From the NCBI RefSeq assembly GCF_003148565.1, contig NZ_QGGL01000006.1, positions 124,001-188,000 of the forward strand: a stretch of DNA of 64,000 bases, written 5' to 3'. Both the position numbers and the translations under genes were made by a program. Shown piece after piece: positions 8,187 through 16,678 of the stretch. The DNA comes from Tumebacillus permanentifrigoris. Its GTDB lineage: Bacteria; Bacillota; Bacilli; Tumebacillales; Tumebacillaceae. The notes under the pieces are model-generated. The model did no database searches. It was not told the DNA's origin and was given only the letters and a program-made list of their open reading frames with translations. Numbering within the stretch: position 1 is the stretch's first letter; the number at the start of each line of letters is the position of its first letter.

Positions 8187-8805
8187 GCCGATTATTGAAC
8201 GTTTCAATTTGTGGATACAACCGGATCACTTTGAAATTGTAGAGAACCATGCGATTGTTGTAGAGCGAAAAAGGGATGAGCACGGCAAAGTAACACCCGA
8301 AATCGAAGCAGAGGTGCATTGTTTCTTCCCGTCAACACAAGTCATTCATCTGAAATTGTAAGGCAAGGAATGTACGCATCTTGTAAGCAAAAAATGTGTG
8401 GATGGAATCTTTGCGGTACAACAACAAGACGAAAGCTGGGTCTTGCATGTCATCGAATGCAAACGAACGATTAAGGAATCGAAGTGGAGAAAAGTAAAGT
8501 ATCAGTTTGAAGCTTCGATTCTACGAGCAGTCGGGTTACTGGAAAGTTTAGGGATACAAGTGAAAAGTATCAAGTTGTATACGGCTGTACAGAATGACCT
8601 ACTTTCGCTAAAGATCCAATCCGACCCCAACTTAGATCGGATGACCATTGAAGAGTGGAAAAGCTTGCCGATCGATGATCAGGAAATGATACATTATTTG
8701 GATTGGAATCATCCAGGTCTTGAATTATGGATACGGTCAGACCTTCCTCACGAGATTGTCCAATTGGATGAAGAGGGCCGGGCAGAAGTTCGACTTGAAT
8801 GCTAA
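8167..8805 (+). pseudogene. PD-(D/E)xK nuclease-like partner, interrupted by an in-frame TAA
   Basis: The frame starts at ATG 8167 (GGAG at 8153-8156), overlaps the ATPase by 20 bases, runs 64 codons, meets TAA at 8359-8361 and continues open in the same frame to a second stop at 8803-8805, 213 codons in all. No frameshift is needed. The part after the stop has the core of a PD-(D/E)xK nuclease: D79 in VDGIFAV, then E97-C-K99 in HVIECKRT, followed by a helix with a conserved-looking Gln (KYQFEASILRAVG). The restart candidate GTG 8398 has no convincing ribosome binding site. It may be a recent nonsense mutation, a read-through site or a sequencing error. Confidence 0.7.
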
Positions 8806-8838
8806 AAAAGTCCCCGCGAATTGCGGCGGACTTTTTTT
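8804..8838 (+). terminator. Terminator closing the ATPase/nuclease island
   Basis: AAAAAAGTCCccgcgaattgcggcGGACTTTTTTT directly follows the nuclease frame. Confidence 0.85.
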
Positions 8839-8863
8839 GTCCACAAATTATACTACTCATTAA

Positions 8864-8872
8864 TGTTATAAT
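8864..8872 (+). promoter_or_regulatory. Extended -10 promoter of the UbiB-like gene
   Basis: TGTTATAAT is a perfect TGn-TATAAT extended -10 element; no good -35 is visible, which such promoters tolerate. The start codon is at 8910. Confidence 0.6.
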
Positions 8873-8909
8873 ACTAGCAAAACACAAACAGGAGAGAAGA
8901 GAACCCTCT

Positions 8910-10580
8910 ATGAAACGCAATTCCCTCTACCGCATCTCCACCATCGTCTTCATGTTCACCGGGTTCTTCCTCCGCGTGATCTGGTTTCAAAAGCGGAATC
9001 CGGGCAAGATGGACCCGGCGACCCAAGCGAAGTGGGAGGATCTGCTTCGCAAAATCGCCTTCACGTACAAGCGCAAATCCCTCCAACTCGAAGGACTGCT
9101 GATCAAGCTCGGCCAATTCCTCAGCGCCCGCGCAGATGTGGTGCCGCAGGTTGTCATCCAAGAGCTAACCGACCTCGTCGACCAAGTGCCCGCTGTGCCG
9201 TGGGATCTAGCCAAGCAGGTCCTCGAAAGCGAATGGGAGGCTCCCTATGGGAGTGTGTTGCATAAGATCAGTGAGAAGCCCGTCGCCTCCGCCTCGATCG
9301 GCGAAGTCTACAAAGCTTACTTGCACACGGGCGAGGAAGTCGCCGTGAAGATCCAACGCCCTGGCATTGAAAAAATCATCCGCGCTGACTTCCGCGCCAT
9401 CCGCATCGTCTGCTGGCTGGCGGCGAAGTTCACCAAGATCGGCAAGACAGCCGACCTCCCCGCACTCTACCGCGAGATGACCTATGTGATCGGCGACGAG
9501 CTGAATTTCAAGCAAGAGTTGAAAAACGGCGAATACTTCGCCCAACGCTACCAAGACAACGCAGACCTCTACATCCCTCGTTACTATGGCGCGCACTGCA
9601 CACGGCGCGTGTTGGTCATGGAGTGGATGGAGGGTGCGCGGATCAATGACTACGCCTATATGGAACAGCACGGAATCGATCGTGCAGAGATCGCCGTCAA
9701 GCTGTTCAATGCGGTGGCCGAGCAGTTGTTTTTTGAAGGCAAGTTTCACGCCGATCCGCATCCGGGCAATATCCTCGTCCAGCCGGACGGGCGGATCGTG
9801 CTGATCGACTTCGGGATGGTTGGCACGATCAAAAAGCAAGACGCAGCGCAGATACAAGGTGTGGTCGAAGGACTTGTGCTCAAGGATTTCAGCCGCGTCA
9901 TCGAGAGCTTGGAGAAGTTGCGCTTTCTCCTCCCGCATGCCAACCGGAGCGAATTGGAGCGGGTGCTCGAGTTGGTCGTGCAGTTCTATGAGGACGAAGA
10001 CATGGCGAACGTCGATTATGAACTTGTCCAGCACATCACCGATGACATCCAGAGCGTCATGCGCCAACAGCCGATCCAGTTGCCCAGCGAGTTTATTTTT
10101 CTCGGGCGGGCGGTCTCGACCTTTATCGGTGTGCTCTACGGGCTGAACCCGCAGATCGATCTGATGGAAGTCGGCAAGCCGATCATCAACGAGTGGTTGA
10201 GCAAAAACGGCGGTGATCAAGCAGGCGTTGGCGGAGGAAGTTCTGGGACGTGGAAAACGGTCCAGAAGTACGCGCTCGACATCGGGCGGCAGTTGCTCAA
10301 ACTGCCGCGCCAACTCTCGGAGTCATTAGAAGAACCCCGCCGCCGTCGCGAGTGGGACAAGGTCAAGCAGAAAAACCAGTTCCTGCACGAAGTCTACACG
10401 TCGAGAAAGCGTTATGCGTTTGCGACGGCGCTCATGGGCCTCGCCGTCGCAGGGGTCGGGTATTATTTCGTAGCTGACCAGTACCTGCTCTGGGGCGGCG
10501 GTGGACTTGCGCTGGTGAGCGCCTTTTGGTATCGATCCAGCGCGGTCAAGCACCTGCGCTGGATCGAAGAACTCAAATAG
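8910..10580 (+). CDS. ABC1/AarF/UbiB-family atypical kinase
   Basis: 556 residues. Diagnostic motifs: KLGQFLSARAD (the KxGQ motif, about residue 65), ASASIGEVYKA (glycine/alanine-rich nucleotide loop, about 125), VAVKIQRPG (catalytic Lys), and FHADPHPGNIL plus IDFGMVG (catalytic and metal-binding Asp, about 285-310). Two C-terminal membrane helices (about 508-545) anchor it. UbiB/Coq8 relatives are ATPases that support isoprenoid quinone synthesis or lipid traffic; here the quinone would be menaquinone, and the exact role is unknown. ATG 8910 follows AGGAGAGAAGAG; a longer frame begins inside the upstream terminator and is not credible. Confidence 0.85.
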   Translation: MKRNSLYRISTIVFMFTGFFLRVIWFQKRNPGKMDPATQAKWEDLLRKIAFTYKRKSLQLEGLLIKLGQFLSARADVVPQVVIQELTDLVDQVPAVPWDLAKQVLESEWEAPYGSVLHKISEKPVASASIGEVYKAYLHTGEEVAVKIQRPGIEKIIRADFRAIRIVCWLAAKFTKIGKTADLPALYREMTYVIGDELNFKQELKNGEYFAQRYQDNADLYIPRYYGAHCTRRVLVMEWMEGARINDYAYMEQHGIDRAEIAVKLFNAVAEQLFFEGKFHADPHPGNILVQPDGRIVLIDFGMVGTIKKQDAAQIQGVVEGLVLKDFSRVIESLEKLRFLLPHANRSELERVLELVVQFYEDEDMANVDYELVQHITDDIQSVMRQQPIQLPSEFIFLGRAVSTFIGVLYGLNPQIDLMEVGKPIINEWLSKNGGDQAGVGGGSSGTWKTVQKYALDIGRQLLKLPRQLSESLEEPRRRREWDKVKQKNQFLHEVYTSRKRYAFATALMGLAVAGVGYYFVADQYLLWGGGGLALVSAFWYRSSAVKHLRWIEELK

Positions 10581-10595
10581 GGAGCGTGAACAGAA

Positions 10596-10862
10596 ATGGA
10601 AGAGCATGAAAAGCAAGAGCAAGAACAAACTTGCCAGACAGAATCCTGCTGTGGGTCGGACTGCAGTTGCAACTGCAACATCGAGGTCGAGCACCTCGAA
10701 GACGGCTACCGCGTCACCATTCGCGGGGACAAGGAAAAAGTCGAGAAACACCGCCGCGTCGCCGACGCCTACGTGAATTTCCTGAACGAGCAGAAAAAAG
10801 CACACACGTGGCTCCCTCTGCCGCTGCGCTGGCTCCTGCGTTGGTTCAACTGCTGCAAGTAG
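10596..10862 (+). CDS. Small cysteine-rich protein of unknown function
   Basis: 88 residues. A Cys cluster near the N-terminus (TCQTESCCGSDCSCNCN, six Cys in about 15 residues) is followed by a short beta/helical core with K/E-rich helix and an amphipathic WLPLPLRWLLRWFNCCK tail ending in Cys-Cys. I recognise no family. The clustered cysteines suggest metal or Fe-S binding and the tail suggests membrane contact; both are inference. It lies 15 bases after the UbiB-like gene, with GGGAGCG as ribosome binding site, and a terminator follows, so the two probably form an operon. Confidence 0.65.
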   Translation: MEEHEKQEQEQTCQTESCCGSDCSCNCNIEVEHLEDGYRVTIRGDKEKVEKHRRVADAYVNFLNEQKKAHTWLPLPLRWLLRWFNCCK

Positions 10863-10865
10863 CGC

Positions 10866-10908
10866 AAAAAGCACCAAGTCCGCATCTGCGGCACTTGGTG
10901 CTTTTTTT
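10866..10908 (+). terminator. Terminator after the Cys-rich gene
   Basis: AAAAAGCACCAAGTccgcatctgcggcACTTGGTGCTTTTTTT, a stem of about 14 bp. Its right arm overlaps the -35 of the dnaE promoter. Confidence 0.9.
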
Positions 10909-10923
10909 ACGGTTCGGTATAAT
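10895..10923 (+). promoter_or_regulatory. SigA-type promoter of dnaE
   Basis: TTGGTG (10895-10900), 17-base spacer, TATAAT (10918-10923), about 39 bases before ATG 10962. The -35 lies inside the preceding terminator stem. Confidence 0.6.
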
Positions 10924-10961
10924 AGGGAGAATATCTGTTCGCTAGAGAAAGGGGGAGGACG

Positions 10962-13900
10962 ATGCAACCCTTCGTCCACCTGCATGTACACACCGAATAC
11001 AGCTTGCTGGAAGGCATGTGCCGCATTGACAGTTTGATCGCACAGGCACAGGAACTCGGCATGGACACCGTCGCCATGACAGACAGCGGCGCGATGTACG
11101 GCGCTGTGGAGTTTTACAAAAAAGCCAAGGCGGCCGGCTTGAAGCCGATCCTTGGCTGTCAAGTTTATGTTGCCCGCCGCAGTCAGCACGAACGCCCAGC
11201 ACGCGGCGAACAACCGTGGCAGTTGATCTTGCTGGCTGAAACTCTGCAAGGTTATCGCAATCTCTTACAGATCGTCTCCCACGCCCAACTGCAAGGCTTG
11301 CATGACAAGCCTCTCATCGATAAAAATTTCCTGCACCAGTACCGAGACGGATTGATCGCCCTCTCCGCCGGTCTCGATGGTGAAGTCGGCCAACGGCTGC
11401 TGACAGGTGACCTCCACGGCGCATCTGACGCGGCGCAAGAATACGCGGCGCTTTTTGGCCCTGCGAACTTCTATCTCGAACTTCAAGACCACGGGGAGCT
11501 GGCGGAAAAGCAGGTCAACCAGTTGACCCTGCAACTTGCGGGTCAACTCAACCTCCCGCTGGTCGTCACGAACAATGTCCACTACTTGCACCAAGCGGAT
11601 GCCCCGAGCCAAGACGTGCTCGCCTGCATCCGCGAAGGTCGCTCGATCCAAGACGCGGAACGCGCCAGACTGACCGCACCCGAGTATTGGCTGAAACCGG
11701 GTCCAGCGATGGAGGATCTGTTCCGCCATGTGCCACAAGCCCTTGCCAACACGAGGCTCATCGCGGATCGTTGCCACGTCGAACTGGAGCTAGGCGTCAA
11801 CCATTTGCCGAGCTTTGACCTGCCATCAGGCTTCACCGAGGAGAGTTACTTGCGCCACCTCTGCATGCGCGGCGTACAAGTCCGCTATGGGGTGGAAACT
11901 CCGCAGATCATGGAGCGGTTGAACTATGAGATCGACGTGATCGTCCAGATGGGATTCGCCGGATACTTTCTGATCGTCTGGGACTTCATGCGATTCGCTC
12001 ATGAGAGCGGGATCTCGACCGGGCCTGGGCGCGGATCGGCGGCCGGGAGTTTGGTGTCCTATGTGTTGCGGATCACCAACGTCGACCCGATCCGCTACAA
12101 TCTGTTGTTTCAACGATTCCTGAACCCAGAACGCGTTTCGATGCCAGATATTGACATCGACTTTGAGTATGAACGGCGCGGTGAAGTGATCGAGTACGTG
12201 ACGCACAAGTACGGTACGGATCGCGTGGCGCAGATCGTGACGTTCGGTACGATGGCGGCGCGGGCGGCGATTCGCGATGTGGGACGGGTGTTAGACCTGC
12301 CTGCACATGTCATCGACCGCACCGCCAAACTGATTCCCGGACAGCTCGGGATCACGATCACCAAAGCGCTGGAGTTGGAACCGAACCTCAAGCAACTGCA
12401 TGAGTCCGACCCGCTCGTCCAACGGCTCGTCAATACGGCGCTCGCCATCGAAGGTCTGCCGCGCCACACCTCCCTGCATGCAGCGGGTGTGGTGATTTCC
12501 AAGGAACCGTTGACCGCCTATGTGCCTTTGCAACGCGGGGCGGAGGGCGGGGTCGTCACTCAGTATTCGATGGAAGTGTTGGAGGACGTCGGACTGTTAA
12601 AAATGGACTTCCTCGGTCTGCGCTACCTCAGTTTGATCGACCGCGCCATTGAGATCGTGCGCAAAACAGAAGGGCTCGAGATCGATTTTAACCAGATGGA
12701 CTTGGACGACCCGCGCACATACGAACTGCTGATGCGCGGCGACACGGACGGTTGCTTCCAGCTCGAATCCAGCGGGTGCAAAAACGTCCTGCGCGAACTG
12801 CGTCCCAGTTCCTTCGAGGACATCATCGCGGTGATCTCGCTGTACCGTCCGGGCCCGATGGAGAACATCCCGACCTTTATCAAGGCGAAACATGGCGAGA
12901 CGGCCGTGCGCTACCCGCATCCCGACTTGCAATGGATTCTAGAAGATACGTACGGTGTCATCGTCTACCAAGAGCAGATCATGCAGATCGCATCGGTGAT
13001 GGCCGGCTTCTCGCTTGGGCAGGCCGACCTGTTGCGCCGCGCGGTGGGCAAAAAAAAGCGCGAGGTGCTCGCCGAGCAACGCACGCTTTTTGTCCAAGGC
13101 TGTATGCAAAAAGGATACGCCGAACCGTTGGCTCATGACGTATACGACTTGATCGTCCGCTTTGCCGATTATGGGTTCAACCGGGCGCATGCGGCGGCCT
13201 ATGGTGTGCTGTCCTACCAGACCTGTTATCTGAAAGCCAATCATCCGGCCGCGTATATGTCGGCTCTGCTGACCTCTGTCATGATGTCACATCACAAAGT
13301 GGCGCAGTATGTGGAAGACTGCCGCCGGATGGGGATTGAAGTGTTGGCTCCCGATGTGAACTCCAGTTCGTTTGGGTTCACCGTCGAGGGTGGCAAGATC
13401 CGTTGCGGGCTGATGGCGATCAAAAATGTCGGGCTGTCCGGCATTCAATCTCTGGTGCAGACACGGCGCGAAGGCGGCGCTTTTGCCGATCTGAGCGATT
13501 TTTGCGAACGGGTGGATGCTCGTGCGTGCAACAAAAAAGCGCTGGAGTCGCTGATTCGCGCCGGCGCGTTCGATGGGTTGCACGGCAACCGCCGGGCGAT
13601 GCTGTTGGCGCTGGAGGAGACGGCCGAACGCGGGCGGTTGCGCCAACGGGACAAGGACGACAACCAGATGAACTTGTTTGGGATCATGGAGGAACAGGCA
13701 CCGCAGGCAGCCACGAAATTCGAGTTGCCACGGGCGGCTGATTATCCAGAGCGCGAACGTTTGGAGATGGAGAAGGAACTGCTGGGGTTGTATGTGACAG
13801 GATCTCCGCTGAAGCCGTACAGCCGCCAGATGGCGCGGTTGGCAGACAAGCGGGTCAGTGAGTTGGTGGAGACGGCAGACAATGCGCAGGTCACGATGAC

Positions 13901-14417
13901 GGGGATGGTGCATGGGCTTAAGCAGATTCACACGAAAAAAGGCGCGCGCATGGCGTTTTTCCAACTGGAGGACATGACCGGGATGGTGGAGGTCGTGCTG
14001 TTCCCCGAGACGTACAAGCGCTGTGGCGACATGCTCCAACAACTTCCGAGCGACGCCGTTCTCGCTGTCAAAGGCCGTCTGCAACACAAAGAGGACGAGT
14101 TGAAACTCCTCGCCGATTCCTTGAAAGTTCTCGCACCAGACGACGAGGGCGATCTCGCGGAGGAAGCGGAAATCAACAGCCGCGCAGATGAATTCGTCCT
14201 CTACATCCGCATCCGTTCGGAGGATGAAGCGCGGTTGCACGAACTGCAGACTGTGCTCACACGCTTCCATGGGCCCACGCAGGTGTTGTTGTTCTACACC
14301 GCGTCACGCCAAGCGCGGGCGTTGTCGGAAAAGTACGCCGTGCAGATGAATCCGCAGTTTGTGCAGGCCGTGGAAGCCTTGCTCGGCGAGGGAGCGGTTG
14401 TACAAAAGCGGAAATGA
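10962..14417 (+). CDS. dnaE: DNA polymerase III alpha subunit DnaE
   Basis: 1151 residues, usual for DnaE. N-terminal PHP domain (HLHVHTEYSLLEG at about 5-18), the C-family polymerase core with the catalytic MPDIDIDFEYER (about 395-406), helix-hairpin-helix segment (about 790-890) and a C-terminal OB fold (VTMTGMVHGLKQI, about 980-1060). In low-GC Gram-positives DnaE extends primers before PolC takes over. Position between the ytoI region and ytsJ-accDA agrees with B. subtilis, but ytrI is not seen next to it. ATG 10962 follows AAAGGGGGAGGA. Confidence 0.95.
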   Translation: MQPFVHLHVHTEYSLLEGMCRIDSLIAQAQELGMDTVAMTDSGAMYGAVEFYKKAKAAGLKPILGCQVYVARRSQHERPARGEQPWQLILLAETLQGYRNLLQIVSHAQLQGLHDKPLIDKNFLHQYRDGLIALSAGLDGEVGQRLLTGDLHGASDAAQEYAALFGPANFYLELQDHGELAEKQVNQLTLQLAGQLNLPLVVTNNVHYLHQADAPSQDVLACIREGRSIQDAERARLTAPEYWLKPGPAMEDLFRHVPQALANTRLIADRCHVELELGVNHLPSFDLPSGFTEESYLRHLCMRGVQVRYGVETPQIMERLNYEIDVIVQMGFAGYFLIVWDFMRFAHESGISTGPGRGSAAGSLVSYVLRITNVDPIRYNLLFQRFLNPERVSMPDIDIDFEYERRGEVIEYVTHKYGTDRVAQIVTFGTMAARAAIRDVGRVLDLPAHVIDRTAKLIPGQLGITITKALELEPNLKQLHESDPLVQRLVNTALAIEGLPRHTSLHAAGVVISKEPLTAYVPLQRGAEGGVVTQYSMEVLEDVGLLKMDFLGLRYLSLIDRAIEIVRKTEGLEIDFNQMDLDDPRTYELLMRGDTDGCFQLESSGCKNVLRELRPSSFEDIIAVISLYRPGPMENIPTFIKAKHGETAVRYPHPDLQWILEDTYGVIVYQEQIMQIASVMAGFSLGQADLLRRAVGKKKREVLAEQRTLFVQGCMQKGYAEPLAHDVYDLIVRFADYGFNRAHAAAYGVLSYQTCYLKANHPAAYMSALLTSVMMSHHKVAQYVEDCRRMGIEVLAPDVNSSSFGFTVEGGKIRCGLMAIKNVGLSGIQSLVQTRREGGAFADLSDFCERVDARACNKKALESLIRAGAFDGLHGNRRAMLLALEETAERGRLRQRDKDDNQMNLFGIMEEQAPQAATKFELPRAADYPERERLEMEKELLGLYVTGSPLKPYSRQMARLADKRVSELVETADNAQVTMTGMVHGLKQIHTKKGARMAFFQLEDMTGMVEVVLFPETYKRCGDMLQQLPSDAVLAVKGRLQHKEDELKLLADSLKVLAPDDEGDLAEEAEINSRADEFVLYIRIRSEDEARLHELQTVLTRFHGPTQVLLFYTASRQARALSEKYAVQMNPQFVQAVEALLGEGAVVQKRK

Positions 14418-14487
14418 TGTCATCCTTCTGGGTATTCGCACATAGGGTGGTACTATCTTCTCTTCACCCACTAGGGAGGCGAATCCC

Positions 14488-14967
14488 ATGAACGCGGAAA
14501 TCATCAAGCTGCTGGAAAGTCGTGGTGTTACCGTCAGCGACATCGCGGACATCGTATTTATTTTGCAGAAACCGTATCACCCGGACTTGGAGCGCGACCC
14601 GTGCGTCACCAGCGTTCTGCGCGTGCTCGCCAAACGAGAGGTGCAATATGCGCTCTACACCGGCATCGCGCTCGACATGCTCGCCGAGCAGAAGCAACTT
14701 CCTGAGCCGATGCAGACGATCCTCGACACCGATGAATCGCTTTATGGCGTTGATGAAATCCTCGCCCTCTCGATCACCAACGTCTACGGTTCGATCGGTT
14801 TGACATCTTTTGGCTATCTCGACAAGGAGAAAATGGGGATCATCGCGAAACTGAACGACAAGAGCAATGGTGTGCATGTTTTCCTCGATGATCTGGTCGC
14901 AGGTGTGGCGGCAGCAGCCTCTGCAAGGATCGCGCATCGTTCCGGGAAAACAGTAAATAAAACATGA
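14488..14967 (+). CDS. Phosphatidylglycerophosphatase A family protein (YutG-like)
   Basis: 159 residues. HPDLERDPCVTSVLRVLAKREVQYA and the C-terminal VFLDDLVAGVAAA (about residues 131-143, the conserved Asp-Asp) match the Firmicute PgpA/YutG family, which dephosphorylates phosphatidylglycerophosphate or acts on a related substrate. Unlike E. coli PgpA, it is not rich in membrane helices; some Firmicute members are soluble. ATG 14488 follows TAGGGAGGCG. It sits between dnaE and the malic enzyme gene, where B. subtilis has no such gene. Confidence 0.8.
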   Translation: MNAEIIKLLESRGVTVSDIADIVFILQKPYHPDLERDPCVTSVLRVLAKREVQYALYTGIALDMLAEQKQLPEPMQTILDTDESLYGVDEILALSITNVYGSIGLTSFGYLDKEKMGIIAKLNDKSNGVHVFLDDLVAGVAAAASARIAHRSGKTVNKT

Positions 14968-15020
14968 TAATAATATTAATTTAATTTATGACTAGTCAGT
15001 AGATATGCACCTTGTAGGCA

Positions 15021-15029
15021 TGATATAAT
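15021..15029 (+). promoter_or_regulatory. Extended -10 promoter of the malic enzyme gene
   Basis: TGATATAAT, a TGn-TATAAT element, about 70 bases before the GTG start. A GC-rich hairpin (15043-15078) lies in the predicted 5' UTR. Confidence 0.55.
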
Positions 15030-15099
15030 TAAGTACCGAAGTTGCCCCGTTCTCTCCAAGTTGGGGAAGAATGGGGCTTCACAAAAGGAGTGAGGGCAC

Positions 15100-16335
15100 G
15101 TGTCGTTGCGAGAAGATGCACTTGAATTACATCGCACACACCAAGGCAAGTTGGGCGTCATATCAAAAGTTCCAGTAGAAAACGCCCGCGATTTAAGTCT
15201 CGCCTACAGCCCTGGCGTCGCAGAGCCATGCAAGGAAATTCACAAAACCACTGAGCGTGTTTATGATTATACTTCCAAGGGTAATATGGTGGCAGTTGTG
15301 AGTGACGGTACTGCGGTGCTCGGCTTAGGCAATATCGGTCCACATGCTGCACTTCCCGTCATGGAGGGCAAAGCAGTCCTCTTCAAGTCGTTTGCCGGCG
15401 TTGATGCCGTGCCGATCTGCCTCGCGACCACAGACGTTGATGAGATCGTCCGCACGGTTCTACTTTTGGAGCCGACATTTGGGGGGATCAACCTCGAAGA
15501 CATCGCAGCGCCTGCTTGTTTTGCCGTCGAGGAGCGTTTGAAGCAAGAAATGGACATCCCGGTGTTCCATGACGACCAGCACGGAACCGCCATCGTCACG
15601 TTGGCCGGATTGATCAATGCACTGAAAGTCACAGGCAAGACCATGCAAGAAATTAAAGTGGTGACCAACGGCGCAGGCGCTGCCGGAATTGCTATCATTA
15701 AACTTCTCTTATCTATGGGTGTCAAAAATGTCGTCATGTGCGATACCAAGGGTGCCATCTACGAAGGTCGTACCGAAGGCATGAATCCGATCAAGGACTT
15801 GATCGCGAAAAATACCAACCGCGAGCGCATCCAAGGCTCGCTTGAACAAGTGCTCGCAGGCGCTGACGTCTTCATCGGCGTGTCGGTCGCCAATGCTGTG
15901 ACCCAGGACATGGTGCGTTCGATGGCACCCGATCCGATCATTTTTGCAATGGCCAACCCCGATCCGGAGATCACCCCGGCCCAGGCGCATGCGGCTGGCG
16001 CAAAAGTCGTCGGAACTGGACGGTCCGACTACCCGAACCAAGTCAACAACGTTCTGGCGTTCCCAGGAATTTTCCGTGGTGCGCTCGACACGCGGGCGAA
16101 GACCATCAACGAAGAGATGAAAATTGCGGCAGCCTTCGCGATCGCTGATCTGCTCACGGAGGATGAACTGTCGGCCGACTATGTCATTCCCAAAGCGTTT
16201 GATCCGCGCGTGGCGCCGGCCGTCGCTTCCGCCGTAGCGCGTGCTGCGATGGAAACCGGTGTGGCTCGTGTGGAAGTGAACCCGGACGATGTAGCGGACA
16301 AGACCCGTCGAATCAGCGCGATCAAATCCACGTAA
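15100..16335 (+). CDS. ytsJ: NAD(P)-dependent malic enzyme (YtsJ type)
   Basis: 411 residues, the short bacterial malic enzyme length. AYSPGVAEPC (about 29-38) carries the substrate-binding signature, DDQHGTA (about 160) the metal site and VTNGAGAAGIA (about 188-198) the dinucleotide-binding Rossmann loop. It decarboxylates malate to pyruvate and reduces NAD(P). GTG 15100 is preceded by AAAAGGAGTGAG. The gene order malic enzyme-accD-accA-pfkA-pyk equals that of B. subtilis, which supports the ytsJ name over its paralogues. Confidence 0.9.
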   Translation: MSLREDALELHRTHQGKLGVISKVPVENARDLSLAYSPGVAEPCKEIHKTTERVYDYTSKGNMVAVVSDGTAVLGLGNIGPHAALPVMEGKAVLFKSFAGVDAVPICLATTDVDEIVRTVLLLEPTFGGINLEDIAAPACFAVEERLKQEMDIPVFHDDQHGTAIVTLAGLINALKVTGKTMQEIKVVTNGAGAAGIAIIKLLLSMGVKNVVMCDTKGAIYEGRTEGMNPIKDLIAKNTNRERIQGSLEQVLAGADVFIGVSVANAVTQDMVRSMAPDPIIFAMANPDPEITPAQAHAAGAKVVGTGRSDYPNQVNNVLAFPGIFRGALDTRAKTINEEMKIAAAFAIADLLTEDELSADYVIPKAFDPRVAPAVASAVARAAMETGVARVEVNPDDVADKTRRISAIKST

Positions 16336-16386
16336 TCGATAGACGCAATCGCCTTGGCAGGAACCCGTTTTGCGCCGTGCGCTTTC

Positions 16387-16415
16387 TTGCGGCATGTTGG
16401 GACGTGTGATATGAT
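16387..16415 (+). promoter_or_regulatory. SigA promoter upstream of the 68-residue gene and accDA
   Basis: TTGCGG (16387-16392), 17 bases, TATGAT (16410-16415) with a TGa extended -10. It probably drives the 16460-18524 operon. Confidence 0.65.
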
Positions 16416-16459
16416 GAGTCCAAAATTACGGACGTTTTAGCTAAGGATGGTGCTCTCCT

Positions 16460-16666
16460 ATGTGGACTGTGATCTATATTGCCCCGAACGCCAAAACGGC
16501 TGAGCGCATTCAGGACAAGCTGACGCAAGAAGGGTTCCTGGTCAAGCTCCGCCAGACGAACATCGCCAAGGAACAGTACGAAATACTTGTTCCCGAAACT
16601 GAGCTAGACGAGGTACAGGAAGTTCTCAAGGACATCCTCCACTCCTCGCATCGCTATCCAAATTAA
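16460..16666 (+). CDS. Small conserved protein upstream of accD (DUF2007-like)
   Basis: 68 residues, MWTVIYIAPNAKTAERIQDKL... ending in an EVQEVLKDIL helix. The beta-alpha-beta ferredoxin-like pattern and length resemble the DUF2007 'putative signal transducing' family, and similar small genes occur upstream of accD in other Bacillales. No catalytic residues are evident. ATG 16460 is about 44 bases downstream of a good promoter; accD starts 12 bases after its stop, so it belongs to the accDA operon. Confidence 0.65.
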   Translation: MWTVIYIAPNAKTAERIQDKLTQEGFLVKLRQTNIAKEQYEILVPETELDEVQEVLKDILHSSHRYPN

Positions 16667-16678
16667 TGAGGTGAGAGC

